Below are positions 43,390 through 56,523 of a DNA stretch of 64,000 nt, piece by piece; position 1 is the stretch's first letter, and every line of letters starts with the position of its first letter. The stretch is from Acholoe squamosa (Eukaryota; Annelida; Polychaeta; Phyllodocida; Polynoidae). Under the pieces are notes generated by a model. The model saw nothing but the letters and a program-made list of their open reading frames with translations, had not been told where the DNA came from and ran no database searches. The DNA is taken from the NCBI GenBank assembly GCA_949317995.1, contig OX439050.1:558001-622000 (forward strand). The letters run 5' to 3'. Both the position numbers and the translations under genes were made by a program.

Positions 43390-46300
43390 CGTCGGATTTA
43401 TTGAGAGATGGAAATTTTGGTAGCTCCATTCTTTTAGCCCAGGTACCTAGCAGTGAACCATGGGGATGGGGGCAAGATAGGGTTCACTTCATGCTATTAG
43501 CTGGCCAGGGGGTATTTTTGAACCAACTAAGTACGGCCCTCCTTTCTGAATCTATTTTCAATCCTGGTGGATCCAGCCAACCGGCTCCTATGAGTACTGT
43601 TAGCGAGGATAGGTATCGGGAAGAAAGGAATAACTACGAAACAGAGAGGTTAGCCCATGTGGAATGGAGACGAATAAGTGATCAGGAGAAATCCAGGGGT
43701 GAAAAACTACTGGAATATCAGAAAAAGGAGGGTGAGCGGAAACAAAATAAGATAAAGGAGCTGGACAGGGAGATGGACGAACTCCTGGATGAGATTGAAG
43801 ATCTACAAATGCAGGGCTGCTGAACCAGTCCCTGGGAATATGTCGGCGGTGGAGGAGATTGAACCTAATTCGAAAATTAAGAAGGGTTGAGGATGTGGCA
43901 GACTGCTCAATCCGGAAATCCAATGCATGCCAGAGTACTGTCCCTGATAAACCAAAATGATTACACCCGGGGAGGAGGGATCTGAGATTGATCTCCTCAC
44001 CCCTCCTATGACCAGGGACTCCAACATAGGGAAGAGCACTGGACTGGTAGGGAATGAGTGTACTCGCATTGGAGAAGAGGAAGGGTGGATAGAGGTATTC
44101 ACACGTGTATGTGCGGCACAACTTCCCCCGAACCATCCATGTCTATAGCATCTGAAAGACCATAGATTGGATCTCGGCATTTCGGAATATTTTGATAGGT
44201 TTACCGGAAACCGCTCTCCTCTGGGAGGCAGAAGATGGTATGTATCTGTTACGACCCAAGGTAGGACTGGAGAGTTTTTGGTTGATACTGGGGCTAGCCA
44301 CTCCATGATCTCCAATAAATTTTACAGCCTCTTGCCAGACAAGAGTGAGAACCTCATAAAGGTGGCAAAACCTTGTCAGCCAATGGGACCCGTATGCAGG
44401 TTCTTGGTAGAACTTTCATGAAGGCTTTGGTTGGTGGAAAAGAGTTTGTTCTCTCACCCACTATAGCCAATATGAATGATGATGGGATACTTGGGTTGGA
44501 CTTTGCGAGTCTGTTTGAGGCCGAGTTAAACCCTTGTAGTGGGTTGCTAAGGATCCGGAAGCCCTATGACATCCAGGTGAAGTGCGTATTAAGACAATTA
44601 AGTGCAGTTGCCAGCGTGGTGGATACAGTAAAGATACCCCCGGGTGTCTTCTGTGATGTATTGTGTACCTCAGATTGGAAAATGAAAGACCAAAAAGGGA
44701 TATTTGAACCCGACGTGGTTCAATTATCTAGCAGTGGGCTAGAATCAGTAGACACTTTGGTAGGAAACCCGTTCTGGAATGTACTGCCAGTAATGAATAG
44801 AGGTGATAAGACCATCTACCTTCAGAAAGGATCCATGACGTTAGTGAATAAGGTAGTGGAAGACATACGGAAACCCGAGCCTAAGTAGCTAGGAAAAAAA
44901 AAGATGAACTCAGAGTTAGACCAACTGGTGGAAGATTCCTCTCTGGAAAACAGCAGATGGAGGTTCGGAATCTAATACGGAAATACAAGGATGCCTACTC
45001 TATGGGCCGTTTAGGTCGGAATGATAAGGTACTACACCATATCAACACCAGAGATGCGGAACCCTTTAAGATCCCGTACTGCCGGTTACCGCTTAAAAAG
45101 AAGACTAATTTGAAAATGAAATATTGGATCAGCTGGAAAAGGGAGTGATAGTGCCTAGTACCAGTCCCTGGTCTAGTCCTGTTGTCATGACCACTAAGAA
45201 AGATGGAAGTATCCGTTTCTGTGTAGATTATAGAAAACTGAATGGATGAACTAAGAAAAACTCATACCCTCTCCCAAGGGTTGACGAAACTCTGCCCTGG
45301 GGGGGATAATTGGTTCTGTTCCTTGGACCTCCAGTCCGGGTACTGGCAGATAAGAATGGAGCCCGATAATATAGAGAAGACAGCCTTTTCTAGTCATTTA
45401 GGCCTGTTCGAATATACGGTTATGCCCTTTGGGTTGTGTAATGCACCTGCTACATTTGAAGCCATGATGGAAACTCTGTTGAGTGATCTATTGTGGAAGA
45501 AATGCCTGGTGTATCTGGACGATGTAATTATCTTCGGAAAGACATTCCGAGAATGTCTGAACAATTTGGAGGAGGTAATCAAGAGGATAGTATCCAATGG
45601 ATTACGTCTGAAACTAAAGAAATGTGAATTGTTTAAGAAATCAATTACATACCTAGGCAGGATTATATCCACAGATGGGATTAAGGCTGATCCGGAAAAG
45701 GTGGAAAGTGTCCGAGACTGGGAAAGACTGGCGACTGCTAAGCAGGTGCAGTCTTTCCTTGGGTTCTGTAGTTACTATAGAGACTTCATTCCAGGATACT
45801 CTCGAGTGAGCTTTCCTCTGCAGAGTATCGCATTATTTATATTAGACATGGATGCTAGAAATGACAGTATTGGAGCCGCACTGTCCCAGGTCCAGGATGG
45901 TGTGGAAGTCCCGATTGCCTTTGCTAGCAACACTCTGAATAATGCTCAACAGAATTATTGCACCACTAAGAGGGAACTCCTGGCTGTGGTGGTGTACACT
46001 AAGAAATTTAAACATTTTTATGGGGATCTGATTTCACACTAAGAACTGACCATTCATCCCTCCGTTGGCTCTTTAACTTTAAGGATGCCGATGGTTGGCG
46101 CACCCCTCAGAATTTGGGTTGGAGCACAGCAAGATCCAACATTGTTCCGGGGCTAAGCATATCAATGCAGACTCCCTGTCTAGGAAACCAATCAGGAAAT
46201 GTGGCCGCGAGAGTTGTGGCAATTGCGGACAGCATAAAGCAGTGATTGCTGGCACGCATATGCCATATCAGGACTATACGGGAACTTTAATAGAATGGTC

Positions 46301-46935
46301 ACCCGAGTGCATTCGTGAGTTTCAGGGTAAGGATCCTATCACCAAGAGACTCCTGGAAACAGTCCCATTCGGAATTAAGCCAGTTCGTCCTGCTATCAGT
46401 ATGGAGAATAGGGAAATGAGAAGACTTCTAGCACAATGGGCCGAGCTGGAGGTCAGGGAAGGGATCTTATGTAGGTGGAAAATCAGCCCAACTAATAAGA
46501 TTCTTCCGATCATCATCCCAAGTGCTATGCGCCGGGACATTATGTATTACTGCCATGGCAATGTGACAAGTGGTCATTTCGGGAAAAGTAGGTCTATGGA
46601 AAGACTTTCCCGGAGGTACTATTGGCCGGGAATGAGTGGGGATTTGCTAAGGTGGATCGCCACTTGTCCTGAATGTTGTAAGAACAAACCCGGGGACGGG
46701 TTAGGGAAGAACCCATTGGTCCAGGAATTATTCGGAGTGCACTTCGCCAGAATTGCAATTGATATCATTAGCGGGTTTAATAACACTTGTATGATGACAC
46801 TTTTATGATGGTTGTTTGCGACTACTACACAAAATATACGAAAGTGTTACCTTTAAAGGGTCACAAGGCTGTCACTTGTGCGGAAGCATTCGTGAGAGCC
46901 TGGGTTTTGCAATATGGAGGGCATTTGCCATAGTG
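43390..46935 (+). pseudogene. Ty3-like retroelement fragment (gag end, protease, RT, RNase H, integrase start)
   Basis: Order: a coiled-coil gag-like piece (43401-43823); an aspartic protease with FLVDTGASHSMI (44167-44421) and GILGLDFASLF after a frameshift; and RT with [23 protein letters not shown] (about 45170), LDLQSGYWQIRM, MPFGLCNAPATFE and YLDDVIIF. A deletion after YYRDFIPGYS joins RT directly to RNase H (LDMDARNDSIGAALSQ). Then come an HHCC zinc finger (HGNVTSGHFG...CPECCKNKPGDG) and the start of the integrase core (46740-46930), where it is cut off. Multiple stops (for example 44146-44148) show it is dead. No LTRs were found. Confidence 0.85.
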
Positions 46936-47584
46936 CTAGGATCGCTCAGAGAAGTGATGTCACCTAAATAAGCCTGGCTATAGATTTTACTAAGTACTGA
47001 ATCCTGAACACAACGATGTATAGTCCTGTTTCTATGTATATTTACACTTTTACATGTTTGTGATGTTACTCGTTATGACAGCAGGTGGCATCAACTATGT
47101 TGAAAGCACCTTCTGAATGCCCATCAGTTTGAAATGAAACCGCTCTTACCTGCTCTGTTGTCGGCTCCTCGAGGTTCCCGTGGGTAGTGGACGGATTTAT
47201 TTGACGTATCAGCAAAATGCTATACGTATTCTCCATGTGTACTCCTGATGATATTGAGTCGAGAAGACAACACATACTCTAACAGATCGAGTACTGAAAA
47301 CTCGATCTGAAAAGCACGTGGCACCGCGTGACCCAATTACCTGAAATGAGGGTCGCTGACCTGGGTTTAGGGTTTCTCGCACGACTTGCCGCCATCTAGT
47401 TTAATCAAGCATTTATGCCGGGGTAACTCAACGTGCTTGGTTTAACCCGGTTGCTTTTTCCTGCTGTATAGCACAGAACTCTGATAAATAGGAACACCTA
47501 TTGCAGTAAGAAAAAACAAGAGTACATAGGGGTATTGTTGAAACTCACCCAAACCTCAGAAGTTTCGCCATAACAGCGGGAAAG
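46936..47584. other. Spacer / leader before the gag-like gene
   Basis: No gene. A GATAAATAGG element at about 47483 could act as a TATA box for the gag-like gene that starts at 47585. Confidence 0.35.
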
Positions 47585-50372
47585 ATGCTATCTGAAGGGA
47601 GCATGGAGGTCGACATCGACCATTCCGGACTGAGCCCTATGCATCCAGAGGAAGACGCGGCTCTCGAAGATAGGGAAGCAGCAAACACTCTGATATGTTT
47701 AGATCAGAATTCAGGTGGGGCGGATACATTGGAAATGCCTTCAACACCACTACCAGCAGCATCTCGAAAGTCTGAACTGATTGCGACCATGGTGGGTCCT
47801 CCCGAGACCCATGGCAAAGTTGATTACTCAGTATGCAGCATAGAATGGCCAAACGGAGATACGATATACCTCGAGAAGGATAACATCTGGAATCCAAAAA
47901 CATCAAAACCGGAGAAGGAGATATATGGTTGCTAAACTATATGGATTTGGCAACCGGTATGAGTGTGAATCAGGAATTTTTTTCGGACAGTGGCTTACGG
48001 ACAAATGGGACCAGGAACACTGCGATGTCACCATTGATAAACACGCGTCCCTGTTCTGGTATGGTCCTGCTAAGATTGATTCCGGATCAGACCAGATGGA
48101 GGTAGGCGAGGAAGGCGATACTGGGAGGGAGACTACAGTCAAGTCTGTCTCCCAGAAAGCCTCCACCTCGTCTGACATGCTGTCTGAGACCGAATTGCAG
48201 GCCGAGGACAGTCGGATTGAAAAAGAAGCCGTAAGGATGCATTCAGAAGCCGAGGAGAAACTCGAGCAGGAGGAGGAAGTATTAAGAAGTCAGCGGGAAC
48301 AGTTGACCCAGATTAGTGCTGGGCTGAGTGCGTCAGTAGAGGACGCTAAAGCCCGGATGCAAGCTAGGGTTACCACTAAGGGTACTGTTAAGGAAAAAGA
48401 GGGATGGAAACAGAGCTTGAGTAAGAAGGCAAAATCGTTGATTCAGAAGAAGGAAAAGCAGGAGAAAAAAAATAACTAAAAAGAAGGAAGAGATGGATAA
48501 GAAGAAGGAAGAGGAAGCCGGGAAGGAGGCAACTCCGGCTGCGGCTGCCACTGTTACGAAGCCAACTGGCGATCCGAAACCTATGGCTTCTGGCTCGCAC
48601 GAGACGCCAGAATCGGTCACATGGGATTGGTCTATGGATATAGACCATCCCAAACTATATGATGATGAAGGAGCACCCACTCCTGATGAGAATAAGATTT
48701 GGAACAATGTGAGGAGCGGATTCATGCAAATGATTCCCAAGTGTCTGGAAGAATGTAAACCTAACACTGGGTATTACAGCTGCCCTCCGTTCATAAACAT
48801 GGATGGGGAGCAGGATGATGAAGAGTGGATGAGGTACATGCGTCAGGACCGGAATCTGAAATACTTCTATGTAAACTGGGTCGAGCAAACCATCGACAAC
48901 CGGAATAAGGAGTATTACGACTTTGATACCTACTGTAAAATTAAGTGGGCCATCGACAGCTGGGATAGGAAGTCTAATACCACCTGTCCTTTCAATATCT
49001 GAGCCCGTGGGAGTGATGAACCCGAAAAGTTCAGCTCTCACATGAGATTCATCCGACACATCGTTGAGGAGCATATACATCACCATCCGGTGTACATGTG
49101 CTATATGAACAAGGGAAGGAACAGCTCTATCTGTTCAGGACTCACCAAGTTCCGAAAGAGCGAGCTGGTGAGACATCTGAAGGAGGAACACCAGGTCGGT
49201 GTGAAATCCACTCTGAAAGCAGCTCTAGATCTGCACAAACTTTTGATTAATAAGTTAGATTCCTGGAAGAAGACCAACTTCCGGAGTCTGAATTCGAAAG
49301 TAAGTAGACTGTGCGAAGTCGAAACGCATGTCAGCTCCAAATTGGACGCGGCGTTTCAGCTGAACTATACTCCGGGAAGGTTATGGATCACTAATGAACA
49401 GTTCGGAGAAATGAGGGAGTACCAGGGCAATAGTGCATACCAGGACTTAAGTAAGGCCACAGCAGCCAAACGTATGAAGGCACAGGCGGGTAAGATCTCA
49501 TTCCGTGGGATCCAACGCCCAGCGCCAGATCGGAGCATTCGGGATCGAAGCCTGGAGAAAGCTTCCCCTCTGTCCGGTCTAAGAGGCGCTCCTCCCCCTG
49601 TGTTTGATGTGAATAAGGAAAAGGATAAGGACTTCCCGGAGATGGGACCAGCCGGACCCAAGAGCCAGACCCTAAACCAACGGGGCAGGGATCGGGCTTC
49701 CGGAATCGGGCGGGGAACACCGAAATCAGGATCGTCCGAAAGTAGGACTGTCAGGAGTTGGGCCAGAGTGGCCCCTCCACCTGTCGGAAATGGTAGAGGA
49801 GTCACCATAGCCACCCCCCAGGGAGATGTGGTGAACTCTTTTGTAACCTCTGAAAGCCTGACTGAGAATCCGAGACGTAGGAAACACTCAGGATCCTCAG
49901 ATCATTCTGAAGGTGAGCCATTGCCCACCCAGGTTTCGTATGTGAAGGACCCAGCTCTGTATGATATCAGTAACATCCCTCCGCAAAGTTTCCAGATCCA
50001 GCAGATTGGCAGCAACGCCATTATGCGCTCTCGGTAGAGTACCTTCAGGAAGTTGTAGCTTCCGTAGTCTATCTGACACAAAAGATCCAGTCACTGGAGA
50101 TTACTGGGATTGAATCAGAAAGAGACGTTGAACATAAGGAGAAAATGAAACAGTTGGAAGCCCAGGAGGCACGTCAGAAAAAATCAGCAGAATTCTGGAC
50201 AGTTGAGGTTGCTAATGCTAGAAGTGAGGTGGACTTCCTCAATCAGAAATTCTTCGAAGCATTCGGAAGGAGATTGTCCGATTGGGATGGTACCCGCCGT
50301 GAGGCCAAGGAACTTCTGGATGATCAGATTGCTACGTACGGGTTAGAACCAGCAAAGTCTAAGGATAAGTAA
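47585..50372 (+). pseudogene. Gag-like gene of an LTR element, broken into five frames
   Basis: Pieces 47585-47935, 47925-48479, 48493-49002, 49042-50037 and 50145-50372 lie head to tail in shifting frames. Composition is Gag-like: acidic N-terminus, a Glu/Lys coiled coil (EEKLEQEEEVLRSQREQL), and a finger-like CSGLTKFRKSELVRHLKEEH. Then come a Pro/Gly/Arg-rich region and a C-terminal KFFEAFGRRLSDWDGTRREA. The last segment resembles REFFRVFGVQLSEWMRDKHH in the gag of 62170-63993, so both belong to one retroelement group. No protease, RT or integrase follows. Confidence 0.6.
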
Positions 50373-51110
50373 GATGAATTTTAGATTATACTAATTTTTT
50401 GATGTATCTGGATTATTATGATGAGTGCTGTCACCTAATCGTAGACAAGGACTGGAGGACAATGGATACTTTTCGTGGATACTAGGATCAAGCAGTTCAA
50501 TACTACCTGAATGAACATTCCGGATACTGGAGAGAAGGACTGTCCAAACCGTACTAAGACTCTGAAAGGTCCCGAGAGGCCCTGAGCTAGTACCACCATG
50601 AACCACTACATCAGGAGATCCTAACTACATTAAGATTGTGGGACGATCCAACAAAAAACAGGACGCTCTCCGGGTGATATAAAAACTGCTTTATTAATTA
50701 TTAGATACATTTGTACAGTTTCCTACTACCCTGGTAGGTTTCTAGTAGCTTAAATACATATATCTGGCATATTGTTAAGACCAGATCGACATCACTATTC
50801 CGTGTTCATTATTGTAATCTATTTTTCCGGTGATATGACTATATAAAACACCTAAAACCAAATGACCGCCTATTGTAGGAGAGCAGCACCTGGACATCCT
50901 GATCCGTGTTTATGCCTCTGTTTACCATCAGTACTGGAATGTTTGGTGAGACACCTAGTCAAATAATCCAGCACAGTTCCCTGCTGTGTTAACATAACAG
51001 GAACAATTGCACCCCGACAGGCTGACTAATCTCAGCGCCACAACCATCAACCCCCCCATCATAACTACAATATTCAGATCATCCAATGATCATCCGCACC
51101 CCCATGAAGG
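50373..51110. other. Spacer between gag-like gene and envelope-like locus
   Basis: No coding frame recognised. Confidence 0.4.
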
Positions 51111-51118
51111 TCCATTAA

Positions 51119-51373
51119 ATTTGCATATCAACGACGGTTTATATGCAAACCAACCAATAACTAGGCCCCGTGCCATATATGGGTGAGACCTACCTCATCG
51201 GGAGGCATGTAATGAGGAATTAGCCAACCTCATGAAGTGCTTATAAGCCTCACACCACCCCCATCTTATCCACTTCCAATATACAAACCAAACTCACCAC
51301 ATCCAGCAACTAAGGAGCAAGCATCCGGAGACCACAGGACCCAAATGTCGGGACTGCCATGCAACAAGCCCAG
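51119..51373 (+). promoter_or_regulatory. Promoter and leader exon of the envelope-like locus
   Basis: An inverted octamer pair, ATTTGCAT (51119-51126) and ATGCAAAC (51143-51150), is followed by CCAAT (51154-51158), TATAAG (51242-51247) and a leader whose first ATG is 51345. Ten codons later a CAG|GTAGGA splice donor ends the exon at 51373 in phase 2. The layout is that of a complete polymerase II promoter with a translated leader exon. Confidence 0.6.
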
Positions 51374-51660
51374 GTAGGATTGGTCTTATGTGTCCATTAG
51401 TAGTGTCATCAATCGTTCTAGCATGACAATGATGGAATCAGCCATTATGTTGCCCAGATACCCATTACATGCCAATGGTAGTGTGCGCCCAGAGTGCTTT
51501 GTAAAATGCAATAGTTGAATTTGCAGTCCTTTTTTAAAACCATGTATGGCAGCCTGACCTTTTCACAACTTTACCTATCAACCTCCTGACAAAACCCCCC
51601 ATCAACCTTTCCATCTACCTTAGTCTAACTACAAACCTATCAAACCATTTATTCACACAG

Positions 51661-52158
51661 CCTTAGTGCCCCAGAGATTAGACATGGAGCCAACTCAGGG
51701 TGGACCATTCACAGTCTTCTAGGCCCTAACGGCATAAAAAGCAAGACTATGGATCTGTTCGAGATCAGAATAACTATCATGGAGCAAAGAGACATGATCA
51801 AACACATTTCCAGCAAGGACCTAGGTGTTTACCTAAAAATAAGACAGTTCAAAGGGAGCTCACCCTACAAGACCCCATTGTATTATCGGCCACCAAGGCC
51901 ATAATATTCGACTTATGCAAAGACTTCCCCACTATCCCATTATGGGATAGATTCAGTGAAGAAACATCAAGTTACATTGCACTTCTATGTGCCAGGACTC
52001 TGATTGTCTCAGAGAAGCCACTAAACGAGCTACCAAGATATGAAACTGGTATTGGCAGACATAACGTCATAATCCAAACCACAAATCTTCAGACCCAGCT
52101 GGCAGCGTTTGAAATGGTCAAATACGCCCCCTACATAGTCATAAGCTCACAACCCTGA
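51661..52158 (+). pseudogene. Candidate accessory exon
   Basis: The acceptor TTATTCACACAG ends at 51660. Joined by phase to the leader exon the frame is open for about 80 codons (IRITIMEQRDMIKHISSKD) to 51900. A one-base shift near 51850 moves to a frame open until 52158 (DLCKDFPTIPLWDRFSEE, LLCARTLIVSEKPL). I do not recognise the protein. It looks like a decayed alternative product of the same promoter as the envelope-like exon. Confidence 0.4.
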
Positions 52159-52517
52159 TTTGACCCATTTTTCTATACAACACAGCTTAAGCATCCAATC
52201 ACCTATCCTTCTCAATTTTTTTTTATTTCAATTTTTTTTTTATTATGACTAAGCTAGAGACATCCTTGCTAGTTAAGACATCAGCCTAGCAACCTGATAA
52301 CCTTTTTAAGCAACACACCCAAAAGTGCCACACTTTAACCAAACGCGAACCCCCCACACCATGTATAGAACTTCCACCCCATAAACACAAACACACCTCA
52401 CACAAAGCCAACTCCCCAACACAAACCTCTCAACAATCCACCCTTTTCAACATTTACAACCTTATCTCGGTCGTATTTACTCATTTCTCATAAGATTATC
52501 TAAATTTCTATTTTTAG

Positions 52518-54249
52518 GATAACAGCCTGCTTGGCAGCACTTTTCCTAATCACGTGCACCCAGACCCAACAGTCAGGAGCACAGGATTTTGTACCCAAAA
52601 GAGAGACCATCTTCAGGCCAAATTATGGCGTTTTGTTCACCAAAATGCCCCAGAAAATGATCTCAGGATATATGGACTACCCACTAGTTTTCACTTTAGA
52701 CCTATCATTTAACACGACCCTACAAGAACCCGACAGGTTAACCGCCCTAATCAACAAAGACGCCCCCAGTTTCATCTCGGAGACTGCCCAGTCTTTAGAC
52801 CTAATTTTGGCAAACCTTCATCAAAAATCACAAAAATCTTTGGACTTGTTAATAAAATTTCTAGAGCACCCCAAAACCAGAATACCCAGAGGTGCCCCAG
52901 GACAAATCATGGGCGACATCTTAAGAGCGTCAATTGGCTTGAGCACGCAGCCCGAAGTAGACCTATTAAACTCTCAAATGTCAGACTTAGAAAGAACACT
53001 AGCTACTAAAATGCATGTGGTAGAATTAGCCACACATTTTCTACTGAATATTTCAGAGTTTAATTACCAATCTCTGAGCGTTTTCTCCAGTATACAAAAT
53101 GACACGGATGATGCCCTGTCTTTACTCAGCTCAAACCTCCAGCTCTTGAGTAATAATATATCAAACATTTTACTCAATCTGGAACAGCAGAGCAGACAGG
53201 ACACATACTATTCAATGTTATTTACTGCAGCTAACTCCCAGATTGAAGCGCTAATGAATCTGCAGAATGATTTAGACACACTACTAGACTCACTAACCTC
53301 TTTAATGGAAGGCGAGCTACCCCCAAAATTAATTCCACATAAAGCCATGGAAGATGGACTTAATAACCTATCATACTCCTTGCACGAAGCCCATAAAGGT
53401 ATCACTATTCTAAATGTACCCACCGGTTTCAACTACAAGAGGAGAGTGCATGTGCACTGGCAGGACCTAAACAAACTTTACATCACAATACCCAAACCCA
53501 TAGGACAAGGGGACAATATCTACTCTATCTACAGGGCGGAAGCCTTCCCAGTCCAATTTGACACCACCAATGTAAACACTACTGGGTTTACACAAGTAAA
53601 GCCTCTACCTGACTACATAGCCATGTCCGTATCCAAGTCACACTACATCGAACTTGACCACACCGACCTAAATCTATGTGATGTGAATGTTTTTATTACA
53701 TGTAATCTGCCCCTGCCCATGTTATCTCCCAGGTACTCCACCTGCAGCTTATCCCTATTTTTAGACTTGCCAGACGCTGTACATCACACCTGCAATTTCC
53801 AGGCCCATATGACAGCACAAATTCCCAATATAATTAAGCCCATCTCCCAAAGCTCCTACATGCTGATCACTAGCACTTCTCCATCAATAATGCAATGCTC
53901 AAACTCAGGCCAAATTGAAATTAAAAATGCCACCTACTCTATCATCTCAGTACCGTGCCTCTGCTCACTTAGAAACAGAGGCATGATAATGATTAATTCC
54001 AATCTGTCCTGCGCCCAAAATTATACTTTAGAACCTTTTGCCAAAGTGCCCGTAAACTTGCCACTGTGGCGGCATTTTGGCAACCCACCAATAAATATAT
54101 CAGGGGTAACCATGGCAACCACCCCGACCCATTTAGACCTACCAAATTTTCAGCACCTTAAGCGCCTCCACAACCAAAAATTCCTACCCCTATTTGATGA
54201 CATCCTAAGCTTAAAGGGCGCAGCCACCAGGATACATCATCCATCCTGA
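52518..54249 (+). CDS. Envelope/F-like glycoprotein exon
   Basis: The 3' splice site CTATTTTTAG ends at 52517. Phase matches the leader exon, which would supply the start codon. The first residues (ACLAALFLITC) act as a signal-peptide core. A mature ectodomain follows with KTRIPRGAPGQ near residue 118 as a possible cleavage site, then hydrophobic and heptad-rich segments (STQPEVDLLNSQMSDLERTL), several N-x-S/T sites and a Cys-rich membrane-proximal half. This is the order of class I fusion proteins of the baculovirus-F/retroelement-Env type. No membrane anchor is in frame before the stop at 54249; a strongly hydrophobic stretch lies in another frame at about 54290-54360. Identity is by architecture only. 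Confidence 0.55.
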
Positions 54250-54410
54250 GCACCAACTCACTCATACATCTAGGATATCACCTGGAGTTCTCTCCTTGGT
54301 TACACCTGTTGTCGCCAGCCATAGCCATCTTGTGCTGCCTAATCACATGTCGTGTGCACATGCGCGTGGCATATCTGGCCCAATTAATTACCATTCACAC
54401 TCGAGCAACG

Positions 54411-55194
54411 ATGGCTGACGCAGCGTCTTGGAACAAGCTTAAAGAAATGATTAAAAACACCAACCAAAATTGGCCAACGCGGACCACACCTCAGGAAATA
54501 ACAACACCTGACTGGATCCAAATGCCAGGAAGATATGACTCCATGATCGCCTTTCTGGGGATCATCCTCATCTTACTTTTCATCAAGGCCGCTGGGAGAC
54601 GCTGCCTTAGGCATTGGCCCTACGGCAGACAGGACCCCGCCCCCGGCACACCAAGATTCGTGCTGAAGATACACTCTGGAGGGCACACATACGCCTTTCC
54701 AGTGGGTTTAATGATATATGGACGGAATCTTTGGCCAGCATCCATCTTGGCACCCAAACTAGCGCCACCCAGATTAACTTTCCCCCTAGCCCGTCACCTT
54801 GATGCGCACTGGAAGTCAGAGGTCGGGATGATCGTTGGCGGAAGACTGATGACGGTAAAGCTGGAGAGGTACCCCAGTTGCCCTTTGCTCTGGTGCATCC
54901 CACTCGCACTTGTCCTCAGATCCAAACCCCACACAGTCACCCTGGCCATTGTACAGGAAAACCAACCTGACTTCCAACTCACACCAAGTGATTATGAACT
55001 CTCAGCCAGCTTTAAACCAGTGCCACCTATGACACGGAGAAAGGACCTACCCAGGCGGGAAGCCCCCAAGGCCTCCACCAGTGGGACAACTCCGGCAGAG
55101 ATGGCCCTGCTACAATTCAAAGAAACCCAACCACCCAAGGATCTATACTTATTTGACCCTACACTGGCTGAGAGGGCCATTAACACCATGGATG
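54411..55194 (+). CDS. Second membrane protein of the envelope-like locus, with 3' splice donor
   Basis: An ATG at 54411 (MADAASWNKLKEM) opens a frame with one transmembrane helix at about residues 47-68 (SMIAFLGIILILLFIKAAG) and a basic flank (GRRCLRH). A ~180-residue tail follows, ending at a GAT G|GTAGGT donor at 55194. I do not recognise it. The upstream extension of the same frame to 54309 includes a second hydrophobic stretch, which may be the displaced membrane anchor of the envelope-like gene. It could be a cytoplasmic-tail-like protein or an accessory product. Confidence 0.45.
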
Positions 55195-56523
55195 GTAGGT
55201 TTTTCATGTTTTAGGCCGTTAATTTCGGCTAGTGTGGGGATCGTTGAGAAAGCTCAGCTTCCTCAGCGACCTCCACCGGCCACCCCCGAGATCCCCCATC
55301 ACAATGAACTCTACCCAGCGTCCACAGGCCTGAAGCTGCAACACTGGACGGTACCACCACCCTTATGTGGGGATGGCAGGTGCCGGAGCAGTGTTGTATA
55401 GCAGACAGGATAGCCCTGCGAATGCTGATGTGGGGATCCCCCTCCTACCCGCCAATTTCCTGAAAAACCCTAAAGAAGCCCCCCATAGGGCCCCATACCG
55501 ATGTACAACCCAAAATCCTAGCTACATCAACAAAGACCCCGCCATTTGTCTCACATTATCCCAACAAAACCTTATCAATGACGACGCACAAACACGCCCT
55601 AGTAGCGTTTAAAACAAAATTTTCACGCCAGTCGCGACCCGGCGTCGCCATTTTTAAAAGGCCTTGCAATATGCAAATCATGATTAGTTTCGGTCACATG
55701 ATCGTTCTGACTTAATACAATAGCTGAAAACAACAACATCAACACGTGCACGTAACCTGAGAATCATGATAAAAGGGATTACTCACTTTTCTCTTAAAAC
55801 CCATTCACTGCCGGCACCTGAGGCGCCAGCAGCAGATAGGTGACTTGATGAATCCTGCAAGAAAACGAACGCTAAATTAAATTAAGAACCCAAACAAAAT
55901 TCTCTGATTCGAAACACCAAATAAAATTCACACGGCCGCTTAATTATACATTACTTACGTCCCATCCTCATTGATGAAGACGGAAACCAAAACAGCCCGG
56001 CCGTCTGGAAGATGAAGGACACCTTGCACAACTTCCATCTTGCATAACTATTGATAAGATAGCCGGCACCCATATCTTATATAGGGCCAAGGCTATAGGC
56101 ATCAAAACTCAAAATCTTATTCAAATTTTCCAAATTTTCACCTTTAAACCCGAATTAGCAAATTTCATACCAACATGTCAAAATTCAAACCATTCTTAGC
56201 ATGTTTTACCCACTTTCTGAAACTTTAGAACGCCGTTTGAAAATTTTTTTCAGAATTTTTATCTGAATAATCAGGTTCAGCACAGTGAAACAGCAGCTCG
56301 GTACCGCCACCTAACCTAAAACAAACAAACCAACTAAGCCTTAGTTACACTCACCGCGCTCCATTTCTACAATCATATTGAGCTCTGTCGATCAATATTA
56401 TGTGTCAAATAGCAGAAATTCATGCACTCATTGGTTATCCTGTATCAACGAGGCCACCAGCTGACCCATGCAGGATTTCATACCTTTGTTAATGGTTTGT
56501 TTTCACTGCTCTTTCTCCTACAG
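55195..56523 (+). other. Probable intron of the envelope-like locus
   Basis: Bounded by GTAGGT at 55195 and TTTCTCCTACAG ending at 56523. It contains another perfect octamer (ATGCAAAT at about 55672-55679) and a TTTTTAAAAGG box near 55650. No other gene supported. Confidence 0.4.
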
